Below are positions 1 through 10,273 of a stretch of 64,000 bases of DNA, piece by piece (position 1 is the first letter of the stretch; every line of letters begins with the position of its first letter). The stretch comes from Tieghemostelium lacteum. Lineage: Eukaryota; Evosea; Eumycetozoa; Dictyosteliales; Raperosteliaceae. The DNA lies in contig LODT01000013.1 in NCBI GenBank assembly GCA_001606155.1, positions 682,001 to 746,000 on the forward strand, given 5' to 3'. The position numbers and the translations under genes are program-made. The notes beneath the pieces were generated by a model, which saw only the letters and a list, made by a program, of their open reading frames with translations, made no database searches and was not told the DNA's origin.

Positions 1-684
1 TTCTTGGGTACTGATCCCATCTCTACACGATGTCTCTTGTTTGCCTATAAATTTTAAATAATGTAAGAATATATGTATACACTATAATAGAGTTAATTAT
101 ACAAACCATCCATTCATTTACTTTATGTACCGAAGTGTTACATATGGCTGCCATGTATAATTTTTCTGTGAGTTGTAAATACACTTGTTCTGTATTTTTA
201 GACTCATACAATTTTTCTAATTTAGGATTACCATATTTTGTTTTACTATCAGGCAAAATCCCATAGATTTTGGCATGTTCTAGTATACTTGCACAAAACG
301 TTTCTCTCAAGGAGAGCTGTAAAAATAGAAATTGTTTATTACAAAAGGAGATATGTTCTAGTATAAATTTATCTATCAATACTTGATTATTTTTTATCTT
401 TAATTTAATATTAATAACAAGTGTACATTTTTTAATTCAAATTTACCTACAAATTCATGATTTAAAGCCTGGTATATGTCTTTATAAATTTTTATATAAC
501 AATTCTTTTGTTCTTCTAATAAGTTCAATTCTTTAACATATTTTTCAATATTTGTAGTAATTAAATTTTTCATATTTGGAGGTTGTATATTTAAATCAAG
601 AAGGCTTGAAACATAATCATTTAAATTAAAATTACACCCTTCTGGTCTAAATAAATGCACAGGAAACTCTAAATGCTTCTCCAT
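1..684 (-). CDS. Homeodomain-like protein A (3' end cut by window edge)
   Basis: Three exons read on the minus strand: 684-447, 372-107 and 44-1 (partial). Phases join cleanly, with introns starting GTAAAT and GTTTGT and ending in TAG. The N-terminal half is an unrecognised helical region. The C-terminal part reads ...KLEKLYESKNTEQVY, then KLYMAAICNTSVHKVNEWM, then ANKRHR. This fits homeodomain helices 1-3, with the conserved W-x2-N-x-R core of the recognition helix (W48, N51, R53 by homeodomain numbering). The product is probably a nuclear DNA-binding protein. The next gene is a paralogue with the same exon plan, so the pair is a tandem duplication. Small homeodomain-like proteins set mating type in D. 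discoideum (MatA, MatB), but whether this is an orthologue cannot be told here. Confidence 0.65.
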
Positions 685-828
685 GATTTACAGGTTTTAT
701 TAAATAAGATCAATAAAAATTTTAATAATTATTTATAAAATTTCCCAAAAAAATTTGACAAAGAGACAGTTTTAGCTTAATTAATGAGATATCAGATCTT
801 TATTTGAATTAGATTAGGAAAATCAATT

Positions 829-1560
829 TTAACGTGATTCTTTTTTGATAGCAATTTTTGATTTTTTAATTGATCTCTTGGGTTTAGATCCTTTCTTTAC
901 ACGATTTCTTTTATTACCCTATTTAAAATAACATATGTTATTAAATATTGAAAATTATAATTAAATTTTATAAGAAACTTACCATCCACTCATCTATCTT
1001 TCTGACAGTTGTATTACATATTGAGGCCATGTACAATTTTTCATCAGAATTTAAATAAACATTCTTTTGGTTTCTTGATTGGTATAATTTTTCAAGGATT
1101 GGATTTCCATAAGGTTTTTCTTCACGCAAAGATCCTTGGATTACACCCTCCTCATATATTTTATTACAGAATATTGATCTTAGAGTTAACTTTACCCAAA
1201 AATATTGATTATTAGATAATGCAACATGTTCTCCTATAAATTCTTGAAAATCTGATTCTAGATTTTCTAACTATATAAATATTAATAAAAAATGTAAAAA
1301 ATTATAGAACTGATAATATTTACTTTTGGACTAAATGAATCTTTAATATCTCTATATTTTTTTATATGATCAATGTGGTTTTCATTCAATAATTTTAACT
1401 CTTTGTCATATTTTTCAATATTGTCGTGTATAAATTCTTGAAATGAAGTACTCTGTTTGTCTATTTCAAGAATACTATCAACATAACTTTTTAAATTAAA
1501 GTTACATTTATTTGGTTTAGCTATATCTGTTGGGAATATTACAAAGTTTGCTAAATTCAT
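829..1560 (-). CDS. Homeodomain-like protein B (complete tandem paralogue)
   Basis: Exons 1560-1324, 1270-983 and 918-829 give a 204-residue protein; all junctions are in phase. It aligns along its length with gene A: CNFNLKSYVDSILE at the N-terminus, YGNPILEKLYQSRN in the middle and KLYMASICNTTVRKIDEWM at the end of exon 2. Exon 3 adds GNKRNRVKKG and a lysine/arginine-rich tail that looks like a nuclear localisation signal. W174, N177 and R179 match homeodomain W48, N51 and R53. The stretch NVYLNSDEKLYMA matches the NPYPSEEEKRQLA turn and helix 2 of TALE homeodomains position for position, with an extended loop before it. One intron splits the recognition helix just after W-M. Function as a transcription factor is inference. 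Confidence 0.68.
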
Positions 1561-1814
1561 GTTGATTAAATAATGATTGTAATATTGAATTCAAATTAAA
1601 ATAAAAATATTTTCACTTGAATTATTTATTCAAAGCGGTCAACAAAATTTGACAAAGAGCCACAAAAAATTTGACAAATCTCTTGAAAAGATATCAACTT
1701 TTGAATATTTGAGATATTTATGTACATTTTATTCGAATTGATAAAGAGTGTGAAAAAGAATAAGTAAAGTATTTGAACAAACAAATACTGTTTTTTTTTC
1801 TTTTAAAATGAGAT

Positions 1815-3500
1815 TTAGTTGGTATCTATTGGGTTCTTATCAATTGGACAAACTTTGTTAATTACCAACCACTTATCAATACACTCTTCATGAAATACAT
1901 GGAGACATGGTAGTGTTTTAACAGACTCACCAATTTCCAATTTGGTTAGACATATACAACAGTCATCATCTGTTTTTGTCTTTTCTGTGACTATATATGA
2001 CGGGATTGCTTTTACAGTCTTTGTATCTGCACCCTTTTTGTTTTGAATATTTTCGTCTAGTTGCAGTAACATTTCATAGTCATTTGAATCAAAATCCCTA
2101 TTCATCAGATTAAGATGGTGTGGGTTAGCAGCACCGGCTCCATATGGATGATAGTGATTGAAGTGATGTTGATGATTCAAATAGTGATTAAAACTATGGT
2201 TACCACCTCTACCTCTTCTACCTCTTCCACTACCACCACCTCGTTGAAAATGTTGAACTATCATATCATCATTTAGTTGAATACGTTGTTGATGTTGCTG
2301 CTGATGTAAAAACTCTCTTTGTAAATCTAATGCCAATTGGTAATCTAGATCCATTTGTGGTGCCTCTACATTATTTTGCTGTTGTTGTGGTGATTGCTGT
2401 TGCTGTTGACGTTGTCTATTATTTTCTTGTAAACTTAATCTGAGAGCCAAATCCAGTTCAGTATCTTCATGCATTTGTTCAATTTGATTTCTAAATAAAA
2501 TTTGGTGAGGGTTGATTCTATTAATTATATTACTGGCATTTGAAAATACTCTTTGGAATAGATTTGCACTATTATTATTATTCATATTATTACCATTACT
2601 GTTATTACCATTACTGTTATTACTATTAATATTATTTACAGTCGAAGTATTCGTTGCTCTATTAGCAGTGTTTCTAGTAGGTCTAGAACTTGTGGTTGTA
2701 GTAGTTGTAGTAGTTGTATTGTTATTTTTATTTTTAGATATAGTTGAAATTTTATTACTACCATTATTATTATTATTATTTGATAAAGTTGAAGGTGTTG
2801 GTAAAATTTTTTGTTGTCTATTGGCGCCTGTTTTAAGTGAAGTTTGTTTTGGTTTTGGTATATTTTCTCTACTTTGATTCAATTGTATTGGCGGTGATAA
2901 TCTTTGTTGCCTATACAAATCGGAAGCTGGTTGAAATAAATTATTGTTTGAAGTTGTAGTTGTGGTAGTTGTAGTATTTCTTTTCAATTTTTCTTTTTTC
3001 TCTTTCTCTTTTTCCTCTTCTTCTATATCTTTTAATAATATAACATATTTATCTATATCATATTGCTTTTCCTCTTTGTTTTTGTTATTATTATTAGTCT
3101 TATTATTATTCTTACTATTATTTTTCTTATTTTGTTTAGGCGGGGTTTGGGATGGTTCAAATTCAATATCTTCATTTGAACTATCTAAAATGGTGATATG
3201 GGAGTTGTTATTGACATTATCATCGTCGTCTGATACAATTGTTGGAGATTGAGGTCTCGCTTTAGGTGTCAATGTTCTTTTAGTATTCTGTGGAGGTTTC
3301 GGTGATTCAGGCCATGTAGATGGAAGAGTGAAAGCATCTTCATCGTCACTATTACTGTTGTATACAATATTTGAGGTTGTACGTTGTTGCGGTAAGTAAT
3401 TTAATCTAACTGGATAATCATCTTCTTCCAGGTCAGACTCAGATTCATAATCTGAATCAGAGTCCTCATATGAACTATTTAAATTGTTTTTTCTATACAT
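1815..3500 (-). CDS. RING-H2-type zinc finger protein, probable E3 ubiquitin ligase
   Basis: A single exon of 561 residues. Most of the protein is disordered and low in complexity: acidic N-terminus, then Asn, Thr, Gln and Gly/Arg runs. The last 50 residues hold a RING-H2 domain (CCICLTKLEIGESVKTLPCL, then HVFHEECIDKWL, then CPIDKNP). Seven ligands are the usual Cys/His, but the eighth is Asp (CPID), the arrangement known from Rbx1 (CPLD). Two stretches around residues 350-400 (DTELDLALRLSLQE and DYQLALDLQRE) resemble ubiquitin-interacting motifs. Ubiquitin transfer to unknown substrates is inferred from the family. RING class is near certain, but substrate and pathway are unknown. Confidence 0.85.
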   Translation of the reverse strand: MYRKNNLNSSYEDSDSDYESESDLEEDDYPVRLNYLPQQRTTSNIVYNSNSDDEDAFTLPSTWPESPKPPQNTKRTLTPKARPQSPTIVSDDDDNVNNNSHITILDSSNEDIEFEPSQTPPKQNKKNNSKNNNKTNNNNKNKEEKQYDIDKYVILLKDIEEEEKEKEKKEKLKRNTTTTTTTTSNNNLFQPASDLYRQQRLSPPIQLNQSRENIPKPKQTSLKTGANRQQKILPTPSTLSNNNNNNGSNKISTISKNKNNNTTTTTTTTTSSRPTRNTANRATNTSTVNNINSNNSNGNNSNGNNMNNNNSANLFQRVFSNASNIINRINPHQILFRNQIEQMHEDTELDLALRLSLQENNRQRQQQQQSPQQQQNNVEAPQMDLDYQLALDLQREFLHQQQHQQRIQLNDDMIVQHFQRGGGSGRGRRGRGGNHSFNHYLNHQHHFNHYHPYGAGAANPHHLNLMNRDFDSNDYEMLLQLDENIQNKKGADTKTVKAIPSYIVTEKTKTDDDCCICLTKLEIGESVKTLPCLHVFHEECIDKWLVINKVCPIDKNPIDTN

Positions 3501-3823
3501 ATTTCATTTGAACTCTTGAGTTTATTTACTTTTATAAAAAATAAAAAAAAAATTACACATTTACTCTAAAAGTGAATATATTACTAGAAAAATTAGTTTA
3601 AGTGTGAATAGTTATTACTCAGCATTATAAGATATCCCTTGTAATTTAATAACATTAATGTAAAAAAAATATATGGGATAACTTTTTTTTTATTAATTTT
3701 GGAGAGAGATGTGTTTTTCAATTTCTGAAAGTGTGAGGTGAATAATGCGAATGGGATTTGTTTGGTTTTTATAAATTTTTTATAAAATTTTATTCATTTT
3801 TATTCTGATCACTTAGGAAGAAA
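3501..3823. other. Divergent intergenic region (RING gene / prpD)
   Basis: AT-rich DNA between two divergently transcribed genes, with A and T homopolymer runs typical of dictyostelid promoters. It must hold both promoters. I see no further gene, repeat or recognisable binding site. Confidence 0.5.
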
Positions 3824-5272
3824 ATGACACATACTACATTTGTACAACAACAAAACTTTGATAAAGTTATCGAAGAGATTGCAGAATATGTTTTAAATTA
3901 CCAACCAACTAGTAAGGAGGCATTCACTACTGCATTTTATACACTTTTTGATGCTATAGGTTGTGGATTTTTGGCATTAGAGTTCCCAGAATGTACTAAA
4001 TTGATGGGACCAATAGTTGAAGGTACCACTGTAAAGAATGGTTGTAATGTACCAGGAACCGATTATGAATTAGATCCAGTTCAAGCTGCTTTCAATATTG
4101 GTTGTATGAATAGATGGTTGGATTTCAATGACACCTGGTTAGGAAAAGAGTGGGGACATCCATCTGATAACTTGGCATCCGTTTTGGCAGTTGCTCAATA
4201 TGTATCACAAATCAACCAAAGTCAAGGCAAACCATCTCTAACCATGAGAGATGTTCTAGTAGCTCTTATTAAAACCTATGAGATTCAAGGTAACATTGCA
4301 ATTGAGAACTCATTTAATCGTGTAGGTTTAGATCATGTTGTACTCGTTAAAGTCGCAAGTACAGCTGTTGCAGCACAACTTCTTGGTGGAAACAAACTTC
4401 AGATTTTGAACGCAATTAGTAACGCATGGATTGATGGTCAATCACTTAGAACCTATAGACATTTCCCAAATACAGGATCAAGAAAATCATGGGCTGCTGG
4501 TGACGCTGCAAGTCGTGCTGTTCGTCTTGCAATGTTTGCACTCAAGGGTGAAATGGGATATCCTACAGCCCTCACTGCAAAGACATGGGGTTTCTATGAC
4601 GTTCATTTCAAAGGCCAAGAATTCCAATTCCAAAGACCATACAGCAGCTATGTAATGGAAAACGTATTATTCAAAGTCTCCTATCCCGCTGAATACCACG
4701 CTCAAACCGCTGTTGAATGTGCTATCAAATTACACCCCATTGTAAAAACTAGATTCCAAGAAATTGAAAAAATTACAATTACCACACACGAATCTGCCAT
4801 TAGAATCATTGATAAAAAAGGTCCATTGAGAAACCCAGCTGACAGAGACCACTGCATTCAGTACATGACTGCTATTGGTATGCTTTATGGTGACTTAACA
4901 GCTGAGCATTATGAGGATAAAGTAGCTCTAGGCGATGAAAGAATTGATCAACTTCGTGAGAAAATGGTCTGCGTTGAATCAGCTCAATACTCTAAAGATT
5001 ACTTGGATCCAGAGAAACGTTCAATTGCCAATGGTATTGTCATCACATTTAAAGATGGATCATCAACCGAACCTATTAACATTGAGTATCCAATTGGTCA
5101 TCGTCGTAGAAGATCAGATGCCATCCCATTACTCAAAGATAAATTCTTAAACTCAATGAAACCAACTAAAATCTCTCAAACTAATCAATCAACCATTCAA
5201 TCTCTCTACGAAAGTGAAGAGAAATTCAACAATACCTCAGTTACAGATTTTATGAAATTCTTTAAAATCTAA
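3824..5272 (+). CDS. prpD: 2-methylcitrate dehydratase (MmgE/PrpD family)
   Basis: One exon, 482 residues, the usual PrpD length. Family hallmarks are visible: [20 protein letters not shown] near residues 100-118, the GCMN and ALAEF-like helices before it, and the later [23 protein letters not shown] segment. PrpD dehydrates 2-methylcitrate in the methylcitrate cycle that oxidises propionyl-CoA; family members also include aconitate decarboxylase, so the exact substrate is inferred. No clear mitochondrial presequence is seen at the N-terminus ([20 protein letters not shown]). The gene is intronless with more regular codon use than its neighbours, consistent with good expression. It converges on the Sec15 gene with only 58 bp between stop codons. 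Confidence 0.9.
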   Translation: MTHTTFVQQQNFDKVIEEIAEYVLNYQPTSKEAFTTAFYTLFDAIGCGFLALEFPECTKLMGPIVEGTTVKNGCNVPGTDYELDPVQAAFNIGCMNRWLDFNDTWLGKEWGHPSDNLASVLAVAQYVSQINQSQGKPSLTMRDVLVALIKTYEIQGNIAIENSFNRVGLDHVVLVKVASTAVAAQLLGGNKLQILNAISNAWIDGQSLRTYRHFPNTGSRKSWAAGDAASRAVRLAMFALKGEMGYPTALTAKTWGFYDVHFKGQEFQFQRPYSSYVMENVLFKVSYPAEYHAQTAVECAIKLHPIVKTRFQEIEKITITTHESAIRIIDKKGPLRNPADRDHCIQYMTAIGMLYGDLTAEHYEDKVALGDERIDQLREKMVCVESAQYSKDYLDPEKRSIANGIVITFKDGSSTEPINIEYPIGHRRRRSDAIPLLKDKFLNSMKPTKISQTNQSTIQSLYESEEKFNNTSVTDFMKFFKI

Positions 5273-5330
5273 ATTTAAATAAATAAATCAATTTTCAGTA
5301 TACTGAATATGGAATGGTTTGGTAAAGGAT

Positions 5331-8318
5331 CTAAAACAGTGATTTAATTTTTTTCATTGCTTCAGCTACACTATTGTTTCTTTCTTTTTCTTTGGAACTA
5401 CTAAAGAGTTTAGCTTCCTCTTTGAATTTTCCCAAGAGATGATATAATTGTTGATAGTTAGTAATGAGATTATACTTTTTGTTTCTGATGGATGGTTCAC
5501 CAAATTCCTCTGGTTTATCAGATTTGAGGAGATTGACTAGCTGACGGAGATCAGAAAAGTTACTGGAAAGATTACGACTGGAGAGTCCAGCAGATTCTTT
5601 TTGTCTGACAAAGTCCTCCATATACTTTAAATCGGCATCAAAGCATTTTATACCTGCAAGATTGATACGTTTCAAATGCTCGCTGTACAAGAGATTAGAT
5701 AGAAGTTCAGCAATCTTTTTAAATGATTTACTGATAAACTCTTCACGGAGGTTCTGAGAGAGTGGCTGTATAAATGGTAGATTGAAATCTAAAAATACAC
5801 AAACATCCACTATATAGTCTCTGGGTCTGTCTTCTGATGCCTGTGGAGTCCAGTTTATATTGGCACTGGATGACATTAAATCTTCAATTTTACCTTCACA
5901 CGATTTGATAATTAACTTCTCACCATGGTTTTTAGTGGCAAATAATAGATTCTGAGATGACAATTGAATTTTAGTTGCTGATTCTTTTAGACCACTGTTA
6001 CTACCTGTAGATGCACCACCACTACTATCCGTACCGAGAATCAGAGAATTTAAATAGTTTTTAAAGAAAGAGCATGCATATATAAGATGTTGAAGATTAA
6101 TTACAATTTGTATGATTTGTGGTACAGCTTGTGATTGTGAGAGATAATTGTAAATGATTTCATTTACCTTCTTAATGAGTGTATCTGTTGATCTTATAAC
6201 TACATCTTCATTCTCTGTCAATTGGTCTGAGAATTCATAGAATTCTGAAATGAATTTCTTTATAAGAGTGTAGAATTGAGGAACCATTTTAGAGAATAGA
6301 TAGGTTTTGGGGAGTTCTTTTAGACGCTGTTCAAGGAGTTCTGCCTCACTGGCGCTATTCTGAGGTACTGGAGTGGCACCTGTGGAGTTTAGTAACGGTG
6401 ATTCAGTAGGATCCAAATGATTGGCGGCAATAAGAGTTTCATATTCCTCTTTAGATTCAACAGTTAAATTTACAAATGATTCCTTTTCTAGAATCTGACT
6501 GAACTTGTCAGCAGCCTCTTTGATGGAGAACTGACTGTACTTCTCTTTCATAGTGTCTAGTAGATAGTACAATGGTTGCACATGGTACCCGTAATAGGCA
6601 AGAGTCTCTGTGAATATCAATACAAACTTTTTGAAGCCACTCAGAGATCTAGTGTCATGACAATGTGTAAACAGTTCCTGTAAGACAGATGTTACTTTAA
6701 CCAATGCCGAATTCCAACTATCCGATATAGTGCTCTTACTCAACAGTGGATCGGTACTTGCCATAACCTTACTCTCCACCATAAAGTACCCAGCAATCTG
6801 TTGTAAGAATACCTCCCAATCCTGATGAATCTCTCTGGGTTGAATAACCAACTGAAACTGAAGAAGTCTATTAAATGTATAATAACTCTGAAACTCTTCA
6901 ATCAACCCTAAACTACTATAAATAAACAAACACTGATACAATGGATGAAAATCAATAGAACACTCATCAAAAGGTGAATTTTGAATAAACTCTTCCTTCT
7001 TGAGACGTTCTTCAGCCTGTTGCAAAAGTGCATCTAGATTCTTGTTATGGTGGTGTGAAGTAGGTGAACTAGGTGCCTGAGGTATTCCACTACTAGACTC
7101 AATAGAAAGTGACCCTATAACCGATCTATTGCTATCTTGAATATCTAAAATCTTATCCCACATTACTTCATTTTCACCAAATGTAGTTTTAATCTTTAAA
7201 GGATTGATTTCTCTCTCCTTTTCCAATTTCTTTGCAGTCTGTACCATACCAAGTTTACCAATGATAAATGATCTCTCTTTTATATCCACCATCCATGTAT
7301 TGAAATCCTCTTTTACAGCCTTTTTAATTCGTTCTTTCATTATAGGTATATTATAATCCATATTTCTGGCAAATTGGAAATCACCTAGTCTCTTTAGATA
7401 GACATTATGCAATTGATCCATATTTCTAATAGCTTGAAAATAGTTCTTGTTCTTTACATACTCATCAATTTTCATGGCTAGCAATATAACATATTGACAG
7501 TTATTCAATATCTCTTTTGTCTTTTTAATGTTATCTTTTATCACCTTGTAAGCAAACAATTCGTCTGCTTTATTAGTGTAATGTGTACCAATTTCCTGTA
7601 GATCATAATTCAGGTTGATTACCAACTGCTTCAAATCCAAATTCTGCTCTTTTAGTCCTAAAAACTCTTGAACTGAATTGATAAAATCCTCATGATTGTC
7701 ACCACAAATCTTTTCAATATCCTGGTCTTTTTGGTTGATATAAGCATTCAGAGATTTTATAACCTCCTTATCCTTGTTATTTTCAAATACAGATTTAATG
7801 GCAGGACCTAAATGGTCAGTATCCGACACTGCAATGAGGAAACTCTCACTGGAAAACATTTCATTTTCTCTGAGTTTTAATTGTTCCTCATCAGGTTCTT
7901 GTTCATCCTGAATATCACTAGAATAGATACCTTCCATTCCAGGTGATCTGCCATCAGTTCCCGTTGACTTATCACCTGTATTGGCAATATTATTAGACCC
8001 AGTACTAGTCAATAGGTCATTTTCATCTTCATCTTGTGACTCTGTATCTTTATCACCTTCTTGTTCTGGACTACCAGGTTTAAATGATACAGATTTTGTC
8101 TTTTTATGAGTCTTCTTTGCTTCCTTTTTATCTAATTTCTCTTTTTTCTTCTTTTCCTTTGCCTCTAGTTTATCTAACTTTTCTTTCTCTCTTCTCTCTT
8201 TCTTTTCATCCTTTTTATCTTTTTTTGTAGGTATAATATTCTTTTCTTTTTGTGGTGTCGAAGGTGTTGCAGTACTACCTTTTACAGGTGTACTAGATGT
8301 AATCTTAGATGTACTCAT
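5331..8318 (-). CDS. exoc6: Exocyst complex component Sec15 (EXOC6)
   Basis: One exon, 995 residues from the first ATG (MSTSKITSS); the frame is open a little further upstream but has no ATG. The first 130 residues are a lysine/glutamate-rich, low-complexity leader. The body follows Sec15: GPAIKSVFENNKDKEVIKSL, then NAYINQKDQDIEKICGDNHE, then MDQLHNVYLKRLGDFQFARN. These match the EXOC6 pattern of G-P-x-I-K-S-V-F-E, K-D-x-x-I-E-K and L-x-x-x-Y-L. The C-terminal half has the VDVCVFLDFNLPFI region and ends in an acidic/basic helix. Sec15 tethers secretory vesicles to the plasma membrane and binds Rab11/Sec4-type GTPases. The leader is longer than in animals or yeast. Confidence 0.85.
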   Translation of the reverse strand: MSTSKITSSTPVKGSTATPSTPQKEKNIIPTKKDKKDEKKERREKEKLDKLEAKEKKKKEKLDKKEAKKTHKKTKSVSFKPGSPEQEGDKDTESQDEDENDLLTSTGSNNIANTGDKSTGTDGRSPGMEGIYSSDIQDEQEPDEEQLKLRENEMFSSESFLIAVSDTDHLGPAIKSVFENNKDKEVIKSLNAYINQKDQDIEKICGDNHEDFINSVQEFLGLKEQNLDLKQLVINLNYDLQEIGTHYTNKADELFAYKVIKDNIKKTKEILNNCQYVILLAMKIDEYVKNKNYFQAIRNMDQLHNVYLKRLGDFQFARNMDYNIPIMKERIKKAVKEDFNTWMVDIKERSFIIGKLGMVQTAKKLEKEREINPLKIKTTFGENEVMWDKILDIQDSNRSVIGSLSIESSSGIPQAPSSPTSHHHNKNLDALLQQAEERLKKEEFIQNSPFDECSIDFHPLYQCLFIYSSLGLIEEFQSYYTFNRLLQFQLVIQPREIHQDWEVFLQQIAGYFMVESKVMASTDPLLSKSTISDSWNSALVKVTSVLQELFTHCHDTRSLSGFKKFVLIFTETLAYYGYHVQPLYYLLDTMKEKYSQFSIKEAADKFSQILEKESFVNLTVESKEEYETLIAANHLDPTESPLLNSTGATPVPQNSASEAELLEQRLKELPKTYLFSKMVPQFYTLIKKFISEFYEFSDQLTENEDVVIRSTDTLIKKVNEIIYNYLSQSQAVPQIIQIVINLQHLIYACSFFKNYLNSLILGTDSSGGASTGSNSGLKESATKIQLSSQNLLFATKNHGEKLIIKSCEGKIEDLMSSSANINWTPQASEDRPRDYIVDVCVFLDFNLPFIQPLSQNLREEFISKSFKKIAELLSNLLYSEHLKRINLAGIKCFDADLKYMEDFVRQKESAGLSSRNLSSNFSDLRQLVNLLKSDKPEEFGEPSIRNKKYNLITNYQQLYHLLGKFKEEAKLFSSSKEKERNNSVAEAMKKIKSLF

Positions 8319-8594
8319 CAATAAACAATCACCTAACACCCAATTAAATAAAAATTAAAATAATTTTATAATTTTTACAATTTGGAGATTTGTCATTAAT
8401 TATAATCAATAAAATCAAATAAATTTAAATAAATTCATTTTTTACAAACTATTATTATATTAAAGATGGAGAATATTAAATTCTATATTGAATTGTCATA
8501 CTTTATTTCCCTTCCACTCTTTATTTAAATTTTAATTTCATATCTTTTTTTTTTTTATTTTTTTCATTTTGATCGAAATCTGCAAGACAATAAA

Positions 8595-8894
8595 ATGAAC
8601 ACAATTATTAGATCAAGTTTAAATCAACTAATGAAATGTAATGGTAATACTATTATTCAAAGACAATACACATCCAAAACCAAACATAATCAACCAAAAT
8701 TAAAGAAAACTACAATGATTTGCACTAATGGTGCAACATTACCCATTTGGACATCACTTCCACATGGTAAAATATGGAGAGCTCAAATTGATTGTTTCTC
8801 ACATCCACCAGTATTCGAATTTGATTCCATTAAAGTCATTAGAGATAAAAGAGAAAGAGAGTTAGAAGAGAAATTAAAACACATTGAAAACTAA
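8595..8894 (+). CDS. Probable mitochondrial ribosomal protein bL31m-like
   Basis: A short single-exon gene, 99 residues. The N-terminus (MNTIIRSSLNQLMKCNGNTI) is basic, lacks acidic residues and reads as a mitochondrial presequence. The core, TMICTNGATLPIWTSLPHGK followed by IWRAQIDCFSHPPVFE, resembles the strand-turn-strand of mitochondrial L31 proteins (V-x-x-[DN]-G-[AS]-T ... [DN]-x-x-x-H-P). The C-terminus is a charged helix. Assignment to bL31m rests on this short pattern only; the gene could be another small mitochondrial protein. The intergenic region upstream has T-rich runs. Confidence 0.45.
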   Translation: MNTIIRSSLNQLMKCNGNTIIQRQYTSKTKHNQPKLKKTTMICTNGATLPIWTSLPHGKIWRAQIDCFSHPPVFEFDSIKVIRDKRERELEEKLKHIEN

Positions 8895-9044
8895 AACTAA
8901 GCTTTTAATCTCAATATATAACAAATAATAATAATAATACAAGATCTATAAATACACAACGATGTGTAAATGTAAATACTATACAGAGAAATTTTAAAAT
9001 TATATAAATAAGAATTATGCCTAGAGAACCTCCTGGAGGGGGAT

Positions 9045-10016
9045 TTATTTCTCTGTATTTTCAATCTTTTTGATAAAATCAAATAAACCAGGTATCTTTA
9101 GATTAGTTGACAATCTATTAAAATTCATTGAATATATATTGTTATTTGGTAAGACTAATTGTATTTTCTCTTTTTGTTCGTTGGTGGCAGTTGTTGTTGT
9201 AGGTTCCTCAATTAGAGGTTGTTTTTCAGATAATATGGTAGTCGTTTCATTTGTAATAGTGGAATTAGAAAGACACTCTGATATCTCCAAACTTGGTTTA
9301 AATAATAGGTTTCCATGAGACTTTGTGTATTTTTGAAAGTTTTTACAGCCATTCAATGCCTGATAATGACCGTAGAGTCTATAGAGGTTATATGCTAAGA
9401 ATATGTTTGGACCAGGCACAATTGTAGCTGCCATTGTGAATGGTATCAGTAGAGTATTGATAACCATCCATATCTTGTGATATCTTTCTCTTTGTTGAAC
9501 AAATATCTGTGCATATCTCTTTGCTCTTCTATTACCAATATCCGAGGGATAAAATATCTGAAATGATGGTCTTTCATGTTTATCATTTAGTTCTTGAAAT
9601 ACACTATGATTCTCAGAATGTGAGGTTCTAGTATAATGTACCCCATGATGATTATTATGAATATGGTTACCATGATGGTGATGGTTTTGATGATGATGTA
9701 TCATTATATTCTTATCATTGATTTTTGAGAATTGTTGAAGAATTGATTCTTCTGGATGTATTCTATTCTCTAGTGAATGTAATAAACTTTTTAATTTTCC
9801 TTTTAAACCTACACCATAAGTTGCATTTTCAATCTCTTGCCTTGATTCAATTGCTTGTAATTTAATCTTATTTAATAATTGTGTAAATTTACTCTGTTGT
9901 TGACTATTACCACTTGTACTAACACTCTCAATATCTAAACCACTATTAAAATATTCAGTTTTATCGATATAAAGTGTCCATCGTTTTGGTGTAACTTTTA
10001 ATAAAAATACTCGCAT
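9045..10016 (-). CDS. Mitochondrial K+/H+ exchange-related protein (Mit_KHE1 family)
   Basis: One exon, 323 residues. The N-terminus MRVFLLKVTPKRWTLYI and the downstream ATYGVGLKGKLKSLLHSLEN and RIHPEESIL segments fit the KHE1 family. So does the C-terminal core RRYAQIF-like/RERYHKIWMVINTLLIPFTM with a hydrophobic stretch and VPGPNIFLAYNLYRLYGHYQ. The yeast member is tied to mitochondrial K+/H+ exchange; the molecular role is not settled. A His/Asn-rich insert (residues about 105-135) is a typical amoebal expansion. One or two membrane segments lie around residues 195-230. The Thr-rich tail is probably disordered. Confidence 0.7.
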   Translation of the reverse strand: MRVFLLKVTPKRWTLYIDKTEYFNSGLDIESVSTSGNSQQQSKFTQLLNKIKLQAIESRQEIENATYGVGLKGKLKSLLHSLENRIHPEESILQQFSKINDKNIMIHHHQNHHHHGNHIHNNHHGVHYTRTSHSENHSVFQELNDKHERPSFQIFYPSDIGNRRAKRYAQIFVQQRERYHKIWMVINTLLIPFTMAATIVPGPNIFLAYNLYRLYGHYQALNGCKNFQKYTKSHGNLLFKPSLEISECLSNSTITNETTTILSEKQPLIEEPTTTTATNEQKEKIQLVLPNNNIYSMNFNRLSTNLKIPGLFDFIKKIENTEK

Positions 10017-10273
10017 AATATTCTATTACCAAAACTAATAATGTGATTTATAAAAATATCAAAAAAACAATTTAAAAAATACAAAAAAAAAATAAAATAA
10101 TTTGATAAATAATTCTCAATAAAATAAATAAATTACATAATTATAATATATTATAAATATTAGAAAACTTAGTTGTTTTTAGAAGTGTATTTGATTTGAA
10201 ATTTTAAAATTTTTAATTTTATTTTTTTACAACATTTTTTTAATTATTTGAACTGGATTAATTAATATAAAAA

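Noticed and set aside
23-379. Gene A second and third exons as a separate short gene
   Set aside because: Phases and paralogy with gene B show that they belong to one spliced gene; the frame opens at a non-ATG codon.
2512-3252. Plus-strand frames rich in Leu and Val opposite the RING gene
   Set aside because: They are antisense shadows of Asn, Thr and Gln codon runs in the real minus-strand gene.
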